This document shows positions 37,269 to 49,064 of a DNA stretch of 64,000 nt, piece by piece. This DNA is from Rotaria socialis. Its lineage: Eukaryota > Rotifera > Eurotatoria > Philodinida > Philodinidae. Under the pieces are notes generated by a model. The model was given only the letters and a program-made list of their open reading frames with translations. It was not told the origin of the DNA and searched no databases. Both the position numbers and the translations under genes were made by a program. Where the stretch lies: positions 1 through 64,000 of the forward strand of contig CAJNYU010003841.1 in the NCBI GenBank assembly GCA_905331475.1, read 5' to 3'. Position 1 is the first letter of the stretch, and each line of letters opens with the position of its first letter.

Positions 37269-38370
37269 TCAATTCGAATTAAAATTGTGACTCATCGAAT
37301 GTGTGCTTTTGAGATGCACGGAAAGATCTGTGTTCATGATTTTTTGCAGCAAAGTATCTCCCAAACTACTTTTGTGTTTAAATTTGGTTGAAATCGTGGT
37401 TGATCGTCGATGATGAACATTGAGAAGTGAGGAAAATGCAAAACGTAACTGACGACCGCTTACACAATAAATAACAAAAATTTGAGTCTTTTAATATTTC
37501 ACTTAACACACGTAGAACAGCATAAACTTCAAAGGATTTTTGTGTGAAGCAATGCTTAAATGGTAATCCTAATCGTGATATCGCATTTGTTATAGTAAAT
37601 GGAACAAAATAAACGATAAACATTAATGTTAAAATTAACAACATAAGCATTAAGTGACTTTCATTCGAATCCATTTGACGGTTCTGTTGATTAGAATTGT
37701 TTGCTAACAGATCATGCCGTCGAATAACTGCTCGTTTAATTGTAAATATTGTTAAGAGATTACCAATAATAACTATAGTTAATGGAATATAACAATATCC
37801 GAATTTTGTTATTGTTGCATGTAATCGTCTATAGGCATAGCAATCAGGTAAAGGCTGACATCGGACCCCTTGAGTACTTGCTGTATCCATAGGTATAACT
37901 AAAAGTCGAGCTGCAAATACTATTGCTATAATCGCTGTGATCATAACTACGGTGCGAGCACGACATTGTGAGGCAAATTGTGTTTTATGAAATGGAAATA
38001 GAACAACCAATGTAGGCTCAATTGTTATTAAAACAATAATCCATACTGATAGAAGTACACTGGCTTCGCCAAAAATACTGATATTGCACACTGTTGGAAA
38101 ATAAAAATGTTGGATGCTTTATTTCGATATGAAACTAATTTAAAAATAAGCACTAATGTGTCAGATATGGCTAATGATGTCACATATACGGAAAATGACG
38201 AGTGATTTTCAATTGTGTACTTGTTAATATTACAAGTAAGATTAATGAATTGCCAACTAATGCCAACGTTGGTGATATATATATAATGAAATGTCATCCA
38301 AACTCTGTGCAAAATGATATCCTGTCGCGTTGAGTATCAAATTATTCGGTTCACACATATAACGATTCAT
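37269..38370 (-). pseudogene. Class A (rhodopsin-like) GPCR with four frame breaks
   Basis: Seven-helix receptor similarity runs through the region but changes frame four times. From the ATG at 38370 an N-terminus with an N-glycosylation site (NAT) is open. After a shift near 38285, TM1 appears with the family Gly-Asn (LALVGNSLILLVIL). After a shift near 38185, TM2 (VTSLAISDTLVLIF) follows. After a shift near 38090, TM3-TM6 run on, with Cys at the start of TM3, IEP where D/ERY is expected, and VYFVPF in TM6. After a shift near 37465, the TM7/helix-8 remnant (IYCVSGRQLRFAFSSLL) and a cytoplasmic tail end at TGA 37269. Few stops and good conservation between the shifts suggest either a young pseudogene or indel errors in a poorly assembled segment between two Ns. 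Peptide receptors are the likely relatives. Confidence 0.8.
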
Positions 38371-39114
38371 CTGAAAATAATATATATTTACATATGTTTA
38401 AATGTATTCATTCGTGATATAGCTAAATAAACTAAAATAAACAAGGGAACAAGCCACCGAAACGCTATTTATTATAAAGAAATGTTCGCTAGAACATTTT
38501 TTTATGGAAAACTCAAAACAATCAAATGACATGACCGAAACTAGAACTTCTGTACAAACGGAGATTGGCCATAAGAATTCTTTAACTTTTAACTGTGTTT
38601 TTCGATCGAGAAGTAAATATGTTTCTTGAACATCAACATAACAGATATTATCTAGAATATTTTACCGTATAAAAGTAAATAAGACGGTTTTGTTCTTAAG
38701 ACAGACTTGATATTTATTAAACTAGAAAAGAAAAAAAATGATAGTAAGCATCAAAACAAATATATAGCTAGAATGATGAGAACTAATATTTCTATGCCAA
38801 TAAGCAACTTGCTAGGTTAAACAACTAGTATTGTTGACGTTTCGTAACAATTATCTTGTCCGTAGTAGAACTGCGTGGGATTACTAGAGATAGGATTTTC
38901 AGGAATTACATTGTGCGAAATCTGCTTTAGAATAAAAGAAAACTCTGCACGAAAATAAGCTGAAAAGCTTGTTAGCGCAGCCCATTTGGGGCTAAAATGT
39001 GGAACTCACATATGATTTTTCGCCTAATTTACTTATACATAATGCGTGATGCGAAATTTGCTGCAAGAAAATCGATCGGTAGGAAAAAAATGTCTTATTT
39101 AATTTTTGCATGCT

Positions 39115-39115
39115 N
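39115..39115. other. Ambiguous base at a second probable assembly join
   Basis: Single N directly followed by one arm of a 40-bp inverted repeat. Confidence 0.8.
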
Positions 39116-39155
39116 TATTACTTCTTTCATCATATATTTTAACGTATGAGCCGCA
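39116..39155 (+). repeat. 40-bp inverted repeat, left arm, abutting N
   Basis: Exact reverse complement of 39292-39331. The arm starts at the base after the N. Confidence 0.92.
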
Positions 39156-39291
39156 AAAATCTCGCTTTTAAACTTACACTCACGATTCTCTTCGAAAATA
39201 TATGTGAGTTCCACAGAACAAAAGAAATCTCTTATATTATTTTTGTTGATTTCCCAGAACTTAAGATAGAACAAAAAAATGATGAATTTAA

Positions 39292-39331
39292 TGCGGCTCA
39301 TACGTTAAAATATATGATGAAAGAAGTAATA
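39292..39331 (-). repeat. 40-bp inverted repeat, right arm
   Basis: Exact reverse complement of 39116-39155, with 136 bp between the arms. Confidence 0.92.
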
Positions 39332-42300
39332 TTTGGCTTACGCACTAAAAGAGATTGCATTTTCTTCGTTAAATGACAACACTCGACAGTTTTTTTTCGC
39401 TTTTACATAACTCATACCAAGTGCTTAGGACTTGAATGCAAAAGTTTCAAAAGAAATGAAGTAGTACAACATATCAAATAGTAACTTTTAGATCTACAAA
39501 TTCTAGTTGCATTTTTCAATTATTCATATTATAAATATATCTGGCTTTGATTTATGTTAAAAGAGTATCTATAAAAAAATTATAACTATCAAAATGTTTC
39601 CCTTTTTATATAAATCATTTGAATAATATTCTTATTGGCTGAAATTTTCTTGAGGTTGTAGTTTGTCACGATTTACTTCAGTTGATGGCTACTTGAATAT
39701 AAAACTCTTCAATAATAATTCTACTGTTTTGTACTGTAATCACCATAACGATCGCTTTCGAAGATTTTAACGATTAAAAGTGGACCGAAATCTCTCTGGT
39801 CGATTAGAATTAGATTTTCTTCTTCTTCATAATAATCCGATTATCACCGAAACAACGTTGCATGAATATTTGAACACAAGCACGTTTGATTAAAAACAAT
39901 ATAGTACAGAAAGGACGCCAAAATTGTCTTACCAATGTCATGGAGTGTGTCTTATTACTTCCTATAAAACCAGCCGACTTTTGGTTTTTTACTAAGAAAT
40001 GAAAAATAAACAACCTTGAACAACTCTCCTTGATGTAAAATATCATTAAACTTCAGTTGACCCACTTTCATTTCTGATTACACACCGTAAAAACATTGCA
40101 CTCATCTATTTTAATATGAAATTACTATGATTCCCGTTATTATTATCCAACGGTTAGTCAACCATGATCACGTCCTTGCAATCTTATCAAAGTCAAGTAG
40201 TAGCACGAATATCTCTATTATAAAATTTTCCAAAAAGAAAAAGAAAGTAACAAGTAATTATACAAATAGTAAGGATCAATTCAAAACAACAAGTGAGCCT
40301 ATTTTCATCATAAATAGTGCCAGCGTGCGTGCCGGAATTGTTTTTCTTTTAGATCAAATTTATTCTGACATCTCCAAAAAATCCTGAGGCCACATCGAAG
40401 CCCTCCTTGTGAAATAAAATATTGATATATTGCTCTATTAATATGATAACTTGATGTAGCGCGGAGACATTTTCAGTTCGTCACTTTTTTTTAATAATTT
40501 TTATCAAACTATACTAGAGACTATCATCTCTAAAAATTTATCTTTACGCTACCTCCAACACTTTCTTACTCAAATATTTCTATTTTTCACAAAAGTTTTA
40601 TTGTATTGTGTTGTACGCCACGGTGGTTAATCAATATAAGCTTTACTCTATATTACTCAAGTATACTTCATAAGAAGAGTAGCTTTATTATAAAATATAG
40701 TAAATAAAAAAACCTGAGATTTCTTACGCGGCTGTATTAAAAATAGTTCTCGCAAGATAAAAAAATATCCTCATAAATGAGTCTTATTTCGTTAAATAAA
40801 AAAGTTATCCAACTGCTCAAACTATTATTTAAGGCCACACTGCTTATCAAGAGCTTTCATTATTAAGTTTCTCATTTGTTTATGCACCTCTGAATTTGAT
40901 TCTTAATCTGTATCGTTAAAGCCTGATGTATAATGACAGTATAGATGTAAATTTTTGATTAGATGATCACTTCTAAGGCAGCTTTCAAGTTCATTCAGCG
41001 ATGAAAACAATCATATCGTTGCCTATTCATGAAAAGAGAAGGATGTAATTGAAAAATAACTAAAATTATCTTACATTTTATACCAGACCTCTTGAAAAAC
41101 TACAAGGATCAGTAAAATTCATAGATATAAATACTAAAAACTACACACATAATTAGAAAAATAAAGCATTAGAGCGAGAAGTCTTGTAATGTTTTTTCGT
41201 TATCTATTCAAGTAGGTTTGATCGTGTATAAGAAAGTCTTCGTATATATCGTAGAATTTAATTACTTACAGATAGTGTTTGTAAAAGAGTTGGTCTACAC
41301 ATTTTTTGCTTCCGTTCCGTTTTGAAAAGAATACAAAGTAATTTCACATAAAGTCAGAATACAAACTATTCCTACGGTTATAAAAATTTAATTTCTACGT
41401 AGTTCTCATTTCTAACTAACGGTGATAAATTTTTACTGCATTCATTAAACATGAAGATATTATGTTTGTTTTTTTCCACAAATTTATTAAAAGTTCATTT
41501 CGAAAATTTCAAAAAATATCATTACTCTAAGTTTCCTGTAAATTTTTACAAATTTACTCGAATAACTTGAAGCCTCGAATAGTTCTCAATATGAACTTTT
41601 CATTACTTAAGTAGTAGAGTTCGGTGAATATGTTATTAATTAACGTTTATTAAATTTTTAGAACCGTTATCAAACTAAGGCTCATAAACAAACTGAAAAA
41701 CATATGTCTTGAAATGATTCTTGCCGCTTTCAAGTGCGACAACTACGTTCTATAGAAGTAATTGTAATACTATCGATAATCATAGAAATTTTAATTAATC
41801 TATTGAAAATAGATCTCAAAAATGTCACTAGAAACTCATTTAGTACGAACCTATAGTAAACAAAAATAACAGGCATATTATATTAGTTGTCTTTAGTTTC
41901 TTAAATAAGCAAGAAAAAGAGATAAAGAAACAGCATCAATAATAATATTATTTAAACTGTTCGAATATAATTTAAAATCTTTCTAAAAACTCCAACGGAT
42001 AACGTATGTTTTTTAATGTGTTGAATATCGAAGTTTTAGAATGTTATTTAGATTAGCAATTATATTATAAATAACAAGAATGAAAACTAATGCTATACGG
42101 ATACCGTATAAACCCTAATCTAATGGATTAAGCACTTATCAACTTATGGCCGTTGACAAGAACCAATGGATATGCTTTTGATGCTAAGAAAATACCTACT
42201 AGATGTTCGATGGTGTCGAAGATGTCATACGTTTTTACAATGCGCTTACTTTTCAGTTCAATCAATAGCGACTCTTATTATAATAATGATAGTTTAAGAA

Positions 42301-43231
42301 AGTCGTAAGAGCGAGGAAACTAAACACAGTAAGTGAATAACTAAAAAGGAAAACAAACTTTTCTTGCTAATGCAAAAATGACATCGTTTCACTAACGATC
42401 AATTATTCTCACCAAACAACTCTAGTCTATGAGAGTTTCAACACGTAGCGTTTCTTGTATTCACTTAATGAAGTAAGGTGACAACATGCAAATCCGTATT
42501 TTTATCATAAAGCACATAAACTAACAATTTTCTTTTTCCACAGACGCAAAACTAATTGGATCTATTATTGATGAGAAAATAAGTCAAATGAACGCAAACC
42601 TTCAAAAAGTGCATGTTTTATCTATGATGCGAGAATATTATTAATTAGTAAAACGCAATTGTTGCTTAATAACTGTGAAACAATTCGATATTTTTAGGAT
42701 TCACAAAGCTTCTTCTAAACTTTATTATTGCTCAAAAAGCTGATTATTTTCTTTTATTGTTAATCAAAAGGAAACATAATCAGATTAGATATCCATACAT
42801 TCTCAAATGCCATTTTTCGAGTGGAATCTATTGCGGATAAACGGGTTACCTGGATCGTCATAATTGTTTTCAATTCAAAGTGACAATTAATCTTAAAAAT
42901 GTATTCCGAGATCACAATAGCTAATCTATATGCCAATTACATCCAGTTGACAACTACAGAAAACTTCAAGTAATGTGTCTGACAGTTCAATATTTATTTT
43001 TAATGAGATCACGAGAATACGAGTACAAATAATACGAACATTAGATGCTTTTATTTTATATAAAAATCGACACTATTCATCTATTGTTTTCATTATAGTT
43101 CAGAGCTTATGTCAAACTCTGTATATATTAAATCAGACTGTGAAAATTTATTGTATGTTAATGTAACTATTATTTAGAAGAAGTAAAAACGAATATGTCT
43201 GATTACAAAATACAATTTATAGTTTCAGTTT

Positions 43232-44549
43232 CTATAATGTAATAAGAGTCATTTTAAGCAATTGAGCACCGTGTGATTCAATATTAAAAGCTGTATAATT
43301 TCCTTGAAATTCACCAAGATCTTGGTGCAACCAAAGATCTCGTACTTTAACTCGACTTGTTGATTTCCAACCTAAATCAGGGAATGATACTGATATTGTT
43401 TGATTGATAATATGTGCCCGATTAAATGCAAGAACAGCTTTGGATCCATCAGCTAATGGTCCAGCCCATACTTCTGTATCATGCTCGAGATCGATACGTA
43501 TCTTTTGTCCTTGTATACCTAGGGAATCTTGATTAACAGCAATAACTTCTGAATTGGTAAGAATTTCTAAAGTTTCTTGAGATAGTTGTCGTACATCACA
43601 GCCAATAAGTAATGGTGCTTTGGCTATTGACCAAAGGCTCATGTGAGTTCGGTACTCAGTTGATGTCATTCCACCATTACCAACTTCTAACATATCTGGG
43701 TCATTGAATCCTATTCAAATAATAGAAAACTTGATCATTATAAAAGAGAAACTTCTCAGGTGCCCTTTTATTTTACCGTGTGGTGCTGCAAAATTAGCAA
43801 ATAAATCATTGATATCAATGTTTAATAGCATTGAAATCCAATGATCACTAATATCTGATGTTGTTCTCCATGAGTTTGCTATCGCACGAAACCATATTGC
43901 TGGTAACATTTCACCCCATTCGCATGCAGAATAAAATATTGGTCTGCCTGTACGATTTAATGCATCTCGCATACGTTCATAACGTTCTTTTATTGTTTTA
44001 TTTGTTGGTCCTGCATAACAATTATCATATTTAAGATAATCCACTTTCCATTGTGCATATATTTGCGCATCAATATCTTCATAACCATATGAACCTGGTC
44101 GACCAGCACACGTTTCAATTCCAGCGTCGGAATACAGACCAAACAAAAGACCACGAGAATGAACATAATCGGCTAAGGATGCCATACCCGACGGAAATCC
44201 GATGGGATCAGGAATAATGTAATTCGTTGTTTGGTCACGAGACGATGCCCAACAATCATCAACATTAACATAAGTATATCCAGCTTGAGCTAAACCAGTA
44301 GCAATAAGGGCATCAGCTGTTGCATGTATTATTGTTTCATTAATACTACATCCGAAATGATTCCAACTGTTCCACCCTAATTAAACATGTGATTTCAGAT
44401 TATTTTTTTTAGAAAATACATTTGTCTAACAAACCCATTTGTGGTGTTTTTCCGAGTCCATTATCAAGCGAATAAATAGAATTAAATGAAATAAGAACAG
44501 CAAAAGCAATAATGAATAACATGTTTGTGTTTGTCAAATAAAAGCTCAT
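43232..44549 (-). CDS. GH27 alpha-galactosidase without lectin insert
   Basis: Three exons on the minus strand: 44435-44549, 43777-44376, 43232-43710; 397 residues. Two in-frame ATGs are possible (44549 and 44522); the second gives a cleaner signal peptide (MLFIIAFAVLISFNSIYS). Seen: GKTPQMGWNSW, VNVDDCW, nucleophile Asp156 in KYDNC, acid/base Asp213 in SWRTTSDISD, NDPDMLEVGNGGMTSTEY, and an uninterrupted C-terminal domain entry (QGQKIRIDLEHDTEVWAGPL). Expected reaction: hydrolysis of terminal alpha-galactosides outside the cell or in lysosomes. It is the closest relative in the window of the gene at 5572-7590 and shares its first intron (phase 1, inside the Gly of MGW), but has two introns instead of seven and no ricin domain. 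CEWG and WAGPL are of the plant/fungal/bacterial GH27 type. The length is normal for the family core. Confidence 0.94.
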
Positions 44550-45306
44550 GGCTATATAAGAAGAAGAAAAATGAGTGTGCGTGTGTGTGTGTTTATCTCA
44601 GATAAACGTTCTTTTTCTTCAATCGATAACGAAAATGATAAGTTTATTTTGTGAAGATTTTTACTATGTTACATGATAATTTATTTTATTAAATCTAATT
44701 TTTTTCGATTATGAACAAAATTCATTAACAATAAAGAATTATTTATATTCTATTTCTATTATAATTAATATTTACGGCAGTTTGTAGCTCAGTGAGCATG
44801 TAGAAGCTAAACTTTAGTTTCTTTTTATACGAAATCATCATATAGGAATGTTATTGTTGTCGTCAGTGCATATGTAAATACAATTTAAACAATAAATGAC
44901 GACAAAGAAAAACAAACGATGCATCTCAAGGTAGACTTGATAGATGGCATACCGTAACAAGGATGTATGATTCTTTTTTGAAGAATTTGTATTTAATTGA
45001 ATTAATACAAAATAAGATATTTTCCTATGAAACTATGTATGAAGCAAGATAAATGACAATGACGATAGTTTGAATATTTAAGTAAATAGAGTATTTGAAT
45101 CCGTAGTAACATTCCGACGACATAGTCCAGTGGGTGGACATATGATTATCGGATCGAACACAACGATGATAATTGGCTAAGATGTAAGAACGAGAGTGAT
45201 GATGACATAAGGATTAATATTAACGGCTATCGATAAGTAAAAATAAAATAACAACCTGATTACATCTTTCAAATAAGAACATTTCAATTGTGTTCTATGT
45301 TCAAAA
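44550..45306. other. Divergent intergenic region
   Basis: This 757-bp stretch separates the minus-strand GH27 gene from the plus-strand ZP gene and probably holds both promoters. It has a GT-rich run at 44574-44593. No coding frame is supported. Confidence 0.5.
44574..44593. repeat. (GT)n microsatellite
   Basis: About eight GT units with one interruption, seen directly. Confidence 0.7.
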
Positions 45307-47663
45307 ATGTACAAGTGTTCTTTTCTACTATTCGTTATTAGTTTATGTTGTTTAGCGATTGTTGATGCCAAACGACGAGGTTTGTTATTAAATATTATAA
45401 TTAGATTAAATCCACTAAAGAATCTTATTGATTCTAGCTACAGGTCAATCGCAACATAATTTGGGTGACTTTTGTATGCCAGGTACATGCGCTAGTTTAA
45501 ATTCGAATTGTAAACGTATCGGTGGCAATGCCTTTCGATGTGTTTGTAAAGAACAGTATATGGCTATAAATAAAACTCATTGTGGTTTGTGAAAATAATC
45601 TTTTTCGATTTTTTTTTCAATTGTAAATAAGAAAAGCAATTTTCTAGTAAAAGTAATCAATGCATCAGTTGATGATGCATGTGGGTCATGCATTAAACGT
45701 AATGGTATTTGTTTGGATGAAAATTCTAATGATCGTATGGATAAATGCTTTTGTCCTACTGAAAATGATCTATGCAATGATCGAACAACATCATTTTTTG
45801 AACAAGCTACGCAACCGATAAGAAAAAAGTAATATTGTAAAATAAAAGTTTAACCATAAATTTAAGAGAATTTCTTTCTTTTTCTCTTTTCTTTTAGAGT
45901 AGTGGCTGTAACGCAGTTAATACCCAGTCGAAATGTTAATCAAGGTGATCTTGTACTTGGCTTATATGATGTCAATCAGCAACGACTGGTCGACAATGGA
46001 GGTTCAGTTATTATTGGTGATCGTCTATTTATTGAGATAAAATATCGAACAAGTGTGTTGTTAAATGCTGTGTTTGATTTGTTTAATATTGATTTGTTTG
46101 TTTAAAGATATTCAAAATTCTGATCGACATCAAATAATTGCAGAAAATTGTTCAATTGCTTCAAGTGTTTCTGATAATGAAATCAAATTAGAAAAATTAC
46201 AATTATTAACGAATCGTTGTCCATCAGCAGATTCTCGTTCACCAGTACGTTTTCAACGTATTGATCCGTATCATATAAAAAGTACTGTTTTTCAAATGAA
46301 TAAATTTCAAACAACGTCCGTTGTTTATTTGCGATGTTCAATTGCAATTTGTTCTGGTCGAATAGAAAATTGTCAAGAAGTATATGAATTTTTTTCCTCA
46401 TTTCTTTTTTGTCTCTATGAAATCTTTTCTTTCGTTCTCGTATAGCGTCTATGTCCAGATATTCGACGACCGTCTTCGAATCGAGCAAACAATACCGTAT
46501 CGATAGATTCAACTTCGTTTGATTACGTTGATGAAGATAGTGCGAGTGTCTTAGCGTTGAAAAGACGACAAACCAATAATTATGATGAAGAACAACAGCA
46601 GAAATTTACAAAATTAATAACAGATTTATCGAAATCATTTGAATCTGCCAATAATTATTATGAAATAAGACAACTACAACAACAATTTACCATTGAAATG
46701 CCATTAGCACAACCAGCACACAAACGGAAATTAGCCTATGGTAAGTTGTTTTTGTGGATTTTACAATATACTCTTTAAAGAAGACTATACAGAATTTAAG
46801 CTTCAATATGAGATTTTGTGGATTCCTCTTCTATTTCAGTATCCGTTTAATTACTAGCAACTCACGATGAAATCTTTCAATCTGTTTACATAGGGCGTCA
46901 AAACTTTTCCCTGGATTTCCTTAAGAAGATAACAAACATTTAACAACACTAACACAATGACTGCAAGTTTCATAGTACATGTCACGGTGTCCTTCGAAAT
47001 TAATTTTAATCTTTCCGAGCTAATTCAGATATAGTAGGATGCGTTGACATTTATCGTATGGATGTAAATTTAGCTGAGAGATATCTTTTTTCTCCCGATG
47101 ACTGAATATATATATGTATATATATATGAAAAACGAGTATAGATTCTCAGTACATATCAAACTTGAAACTTGAATTCAAGTTTGACACTACTGAGATTCT
47201 CAAAGATATTTCGCTAGAGATCTGCTTCATTAGTATAATGAGACTAAAAAATACACGTTAGTTCTACAGTTCAATCCCAAAAATGATTATGATGATCTAC
47301 TTTAAAAGAATGATTCACTTCTATCTCCATATAGACACACTTTACGGTCGCACATCATTAGCAGCACAAGGTGCAGTTGAAAGATCAACTATAATTGCTG
47401 CCATATCGATTATATTTATTATTGGTATCTCTGTATCGCTATTTGTTATTTATCGAACATGTTACTTTGAATACGTTCAACGAGTCTATGGTGCAACATC
47501 AACGGCTGGTTTTATGAATGGTGCCGAATCGGTTGATGGAGGATTAAGAAGTACATCGCAAGTCTGTCGTTATGATATGGGACGTCGATCAGCCCAACGG
47601 TTCGATGAAAGTTTCTTTGCTAATAATGTTGAACCATTAGGAGCGTATCGAAGACAATATTAA
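45307..47663 (+). CDS. Membrane protein with EGF-like units and a ZP-C domain
   Basis: Seven exons: 45307-45379, 45438-45584, 45648-45828, 45898-46052, 46108-46379, 46446-46740, 47335-47663; 483 residues. Seen in order: a signal peptide (SFLLFVISLCCLAIVDA); two cysteine-rich EGF-like units (exons 2 and 3); a zona-pellucida C-terminal half with IIGDRLFIEIKYRT, then NC...RCPS, FQMNKFQTTSVVYLRCSIAIC and ENCQERLCP, the usual ZP-C cysteine order; a basic LKRRQ site that could be cut by a furin-like protease; a coil-rich linker; one membrane helix (IIAAISIIFIIGISVSLFVI); and a 60-residue cytoplasmic tail. ZP proteins polymerise into extracellular filaments or cuticle-like coats after cleavage. I find no standard ZP-N half before the ZP-C. 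The last intron is 594 bp and holds an imperfect palindrome. Confidence 0.88.
47144..47195. repeat. Imperfect palindrome inside the last ZP-gene intron
   Basis: The arms share TCTCAGTA, a 3-4 base spacer, then TCAAACTTGAA, mirrored around a central GAATTC. It could form a long hairpin. It may be a remnant of a small inverted-repeat element. Confidence 0.6.
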
Positions 47664-47696
47664 AGCGATTAATTTGTTTATCGAATGGATATGGAA

Positions 47697-47702
47697 AATA
47701 AA
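47697..47702 (+). terminator. Polyadenylation signal of the ZP gene
   Basis: AATAAA 34 bp after the ZP stop codon. The convergent cold-shock gene ends at 47875, about 170 bp away. Confidence 0.5.
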
Positions 47703-47874
47703 ATAGAATGACGTTTAATTAAGAAGCTTAAAATGAATATATATATATATATGCGTGTGTTAATTTATTGATTGAAATCTGATATTTCTAAGTACAATTT
47801 GATGAATCTTCTTATCTGAGAATGATTTTATATTTATTTTCTTTGAAATGTTTTTCTTCATCACTTGATTGTTT

Positions 47875-49046
47875 TTATTCGTTTTTCGTTAAGTATACAT
47901 CTGTTGCTTCTTCACCCTTAAATTAAAATACAAAGTAAAAATTCATATGATAAGGAAAAAAATTACCTTTTCATTTTTTCCTATTCGAAATTGTATCTGT
48001 TGACCAATTTCTAATGATTGAACACCGTCTTTCAATGATTTTACATGAACAAACAAATCCGTCCCATTGACTTTTCGACGAATGAAACCAAATCCACGTT
48101 CTTTCTTTAGAAGACAAATATTTCATTTTAATAGTTTTAGTTAACGCACATAACTTACATTCCATTGTTTAACAATTCCTGTTTCTTGTTCATTGATATT
48201 AGCATCTGATAATTCTTTTTTCTGATTGTCTATTAGCACAAACTCTTAGTATAACATTATCCATTGAAGATTTTCTATCGTACTCGTGATTTTGATTGAA
48301 TCTAATCTATTAATAATTCGAAGATCTTTCGCTTCCGCACCACGATTACTTTGAACAGCAAGAAACTCGACTTCCATTCCTTCTTGTAAAGATTCCAAAC
48401 CAGCATGACGAATTGACCGAGAATGTACAAACAAATCTGCACCGTCACTTTTTCTTGTAATAAAACCAAATCCACGATTTTTACTATTCAGAAGAAAGAA
48501 GACTAAGTTTTCGAACAGTTTTTATGTTCAACCTACACATATTTTCGAACAATACCAATATGTCGATCGTTAGTAAGTGTTTCTGATGCTTTAGATTGAT
48601 TGTCATTCGTATTAGATATTTGATCATTCACAAGGACATCCAATAAAATAAAAAAAGACACAAAATAGCAACAAAAACATAATAATTCTAGAAAATTTAC
48701 TCGTGCTTCAAGTCCTTTCATGCCTTGAAATACTTTAAATTGAACATTTTGTCCTGCCTAAAACTAAATTCTTTAGAATACATCATAAAAATGTGTTGTT
48801 TTGTTTCTCTGTCACTTGAAGTGTTTTGAATCCAGTACCAAGAATTGATTGAAAATGTACAAATATATCGTCTCCATTACTATTTCGTGTAATGAAACCA
48901 AAACCTTTATCTTGTGAAAATCGCTTCACTATTCCTGTGTCTTGACTATCATTCACAGCATCTTGTATTGAAGATAAAGATCTTACTTGTAATCGAAAAA
49001 CTCTTTGTTGTTGAATGATTAAACTTTTCAATAGATTTAAAAACAT
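47875..49046 (-). CDS. Triple cold-shock-domain protein, probably mitochondrial
   Basis: Seven exons on the minus strand: 48816-49046, 48701-48757, 48537-48640, 48284-48483, 48159-48229, 47967-48104, 47875-47916; 280 residues. The N-terminus ([20 protein letters not shown], then VRSLSS) is hydrophobic and basic without acids, as in mitochondrial presequences. Three cold-shock domains follow, each with RNP1-like and RNP2-like strands: [28 protein letters not shown] and [14 protein letters not shown]. These bind single-stranded RNA or DNA; a mitochondrial RNA chaperone role is inferred. The intron between exons 2 and 3 (48641-48700, 60 bp) starts GTAAAT but ends TTG rather than AG; removing it gives the domain-like ending GLEARDVLV, while keeping it stays in frame. 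The start codon lies 18 bp after the stop of the MITOK gene. Confidence 0.87.
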
Positions 49047-49064
49047 CTGAAAATATGATTTTTA
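49047..49064 (-). promoter_or_regulatory. 18-bp intercistronic gap with splice-acceptor sequence
   Basis: Between the MITOK stop and the cold-shock ATG the minus strand ends in ATTTTCAG directly before ATG. This is the form expected for a spliced-leader acceptor in an operon. A cis-splicing alternative exists: GTATCA inside the last MITOK codons could pair with this acceptor, removing 42 bp in frame and fusing the two proteins. Confidence 0.55.

Larger units (their letters stand above)
38371..43231. other. Gene-poor 4.9-kb stretch
   Basis: Apart from the N at 39115 and the 40-bp inverted repeat beside it, I see no gene. Open frames such as 39146-39376 (which spans a repeat arm), 40127-40387 and 42975-43166 have no protein character. 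Confidence 0.5.

Noticed and set aside
39146..39376. 76-residue frame next to the second N
   Set aside because: Made partly of the inverted-repeat arm at a suspected misassembly.
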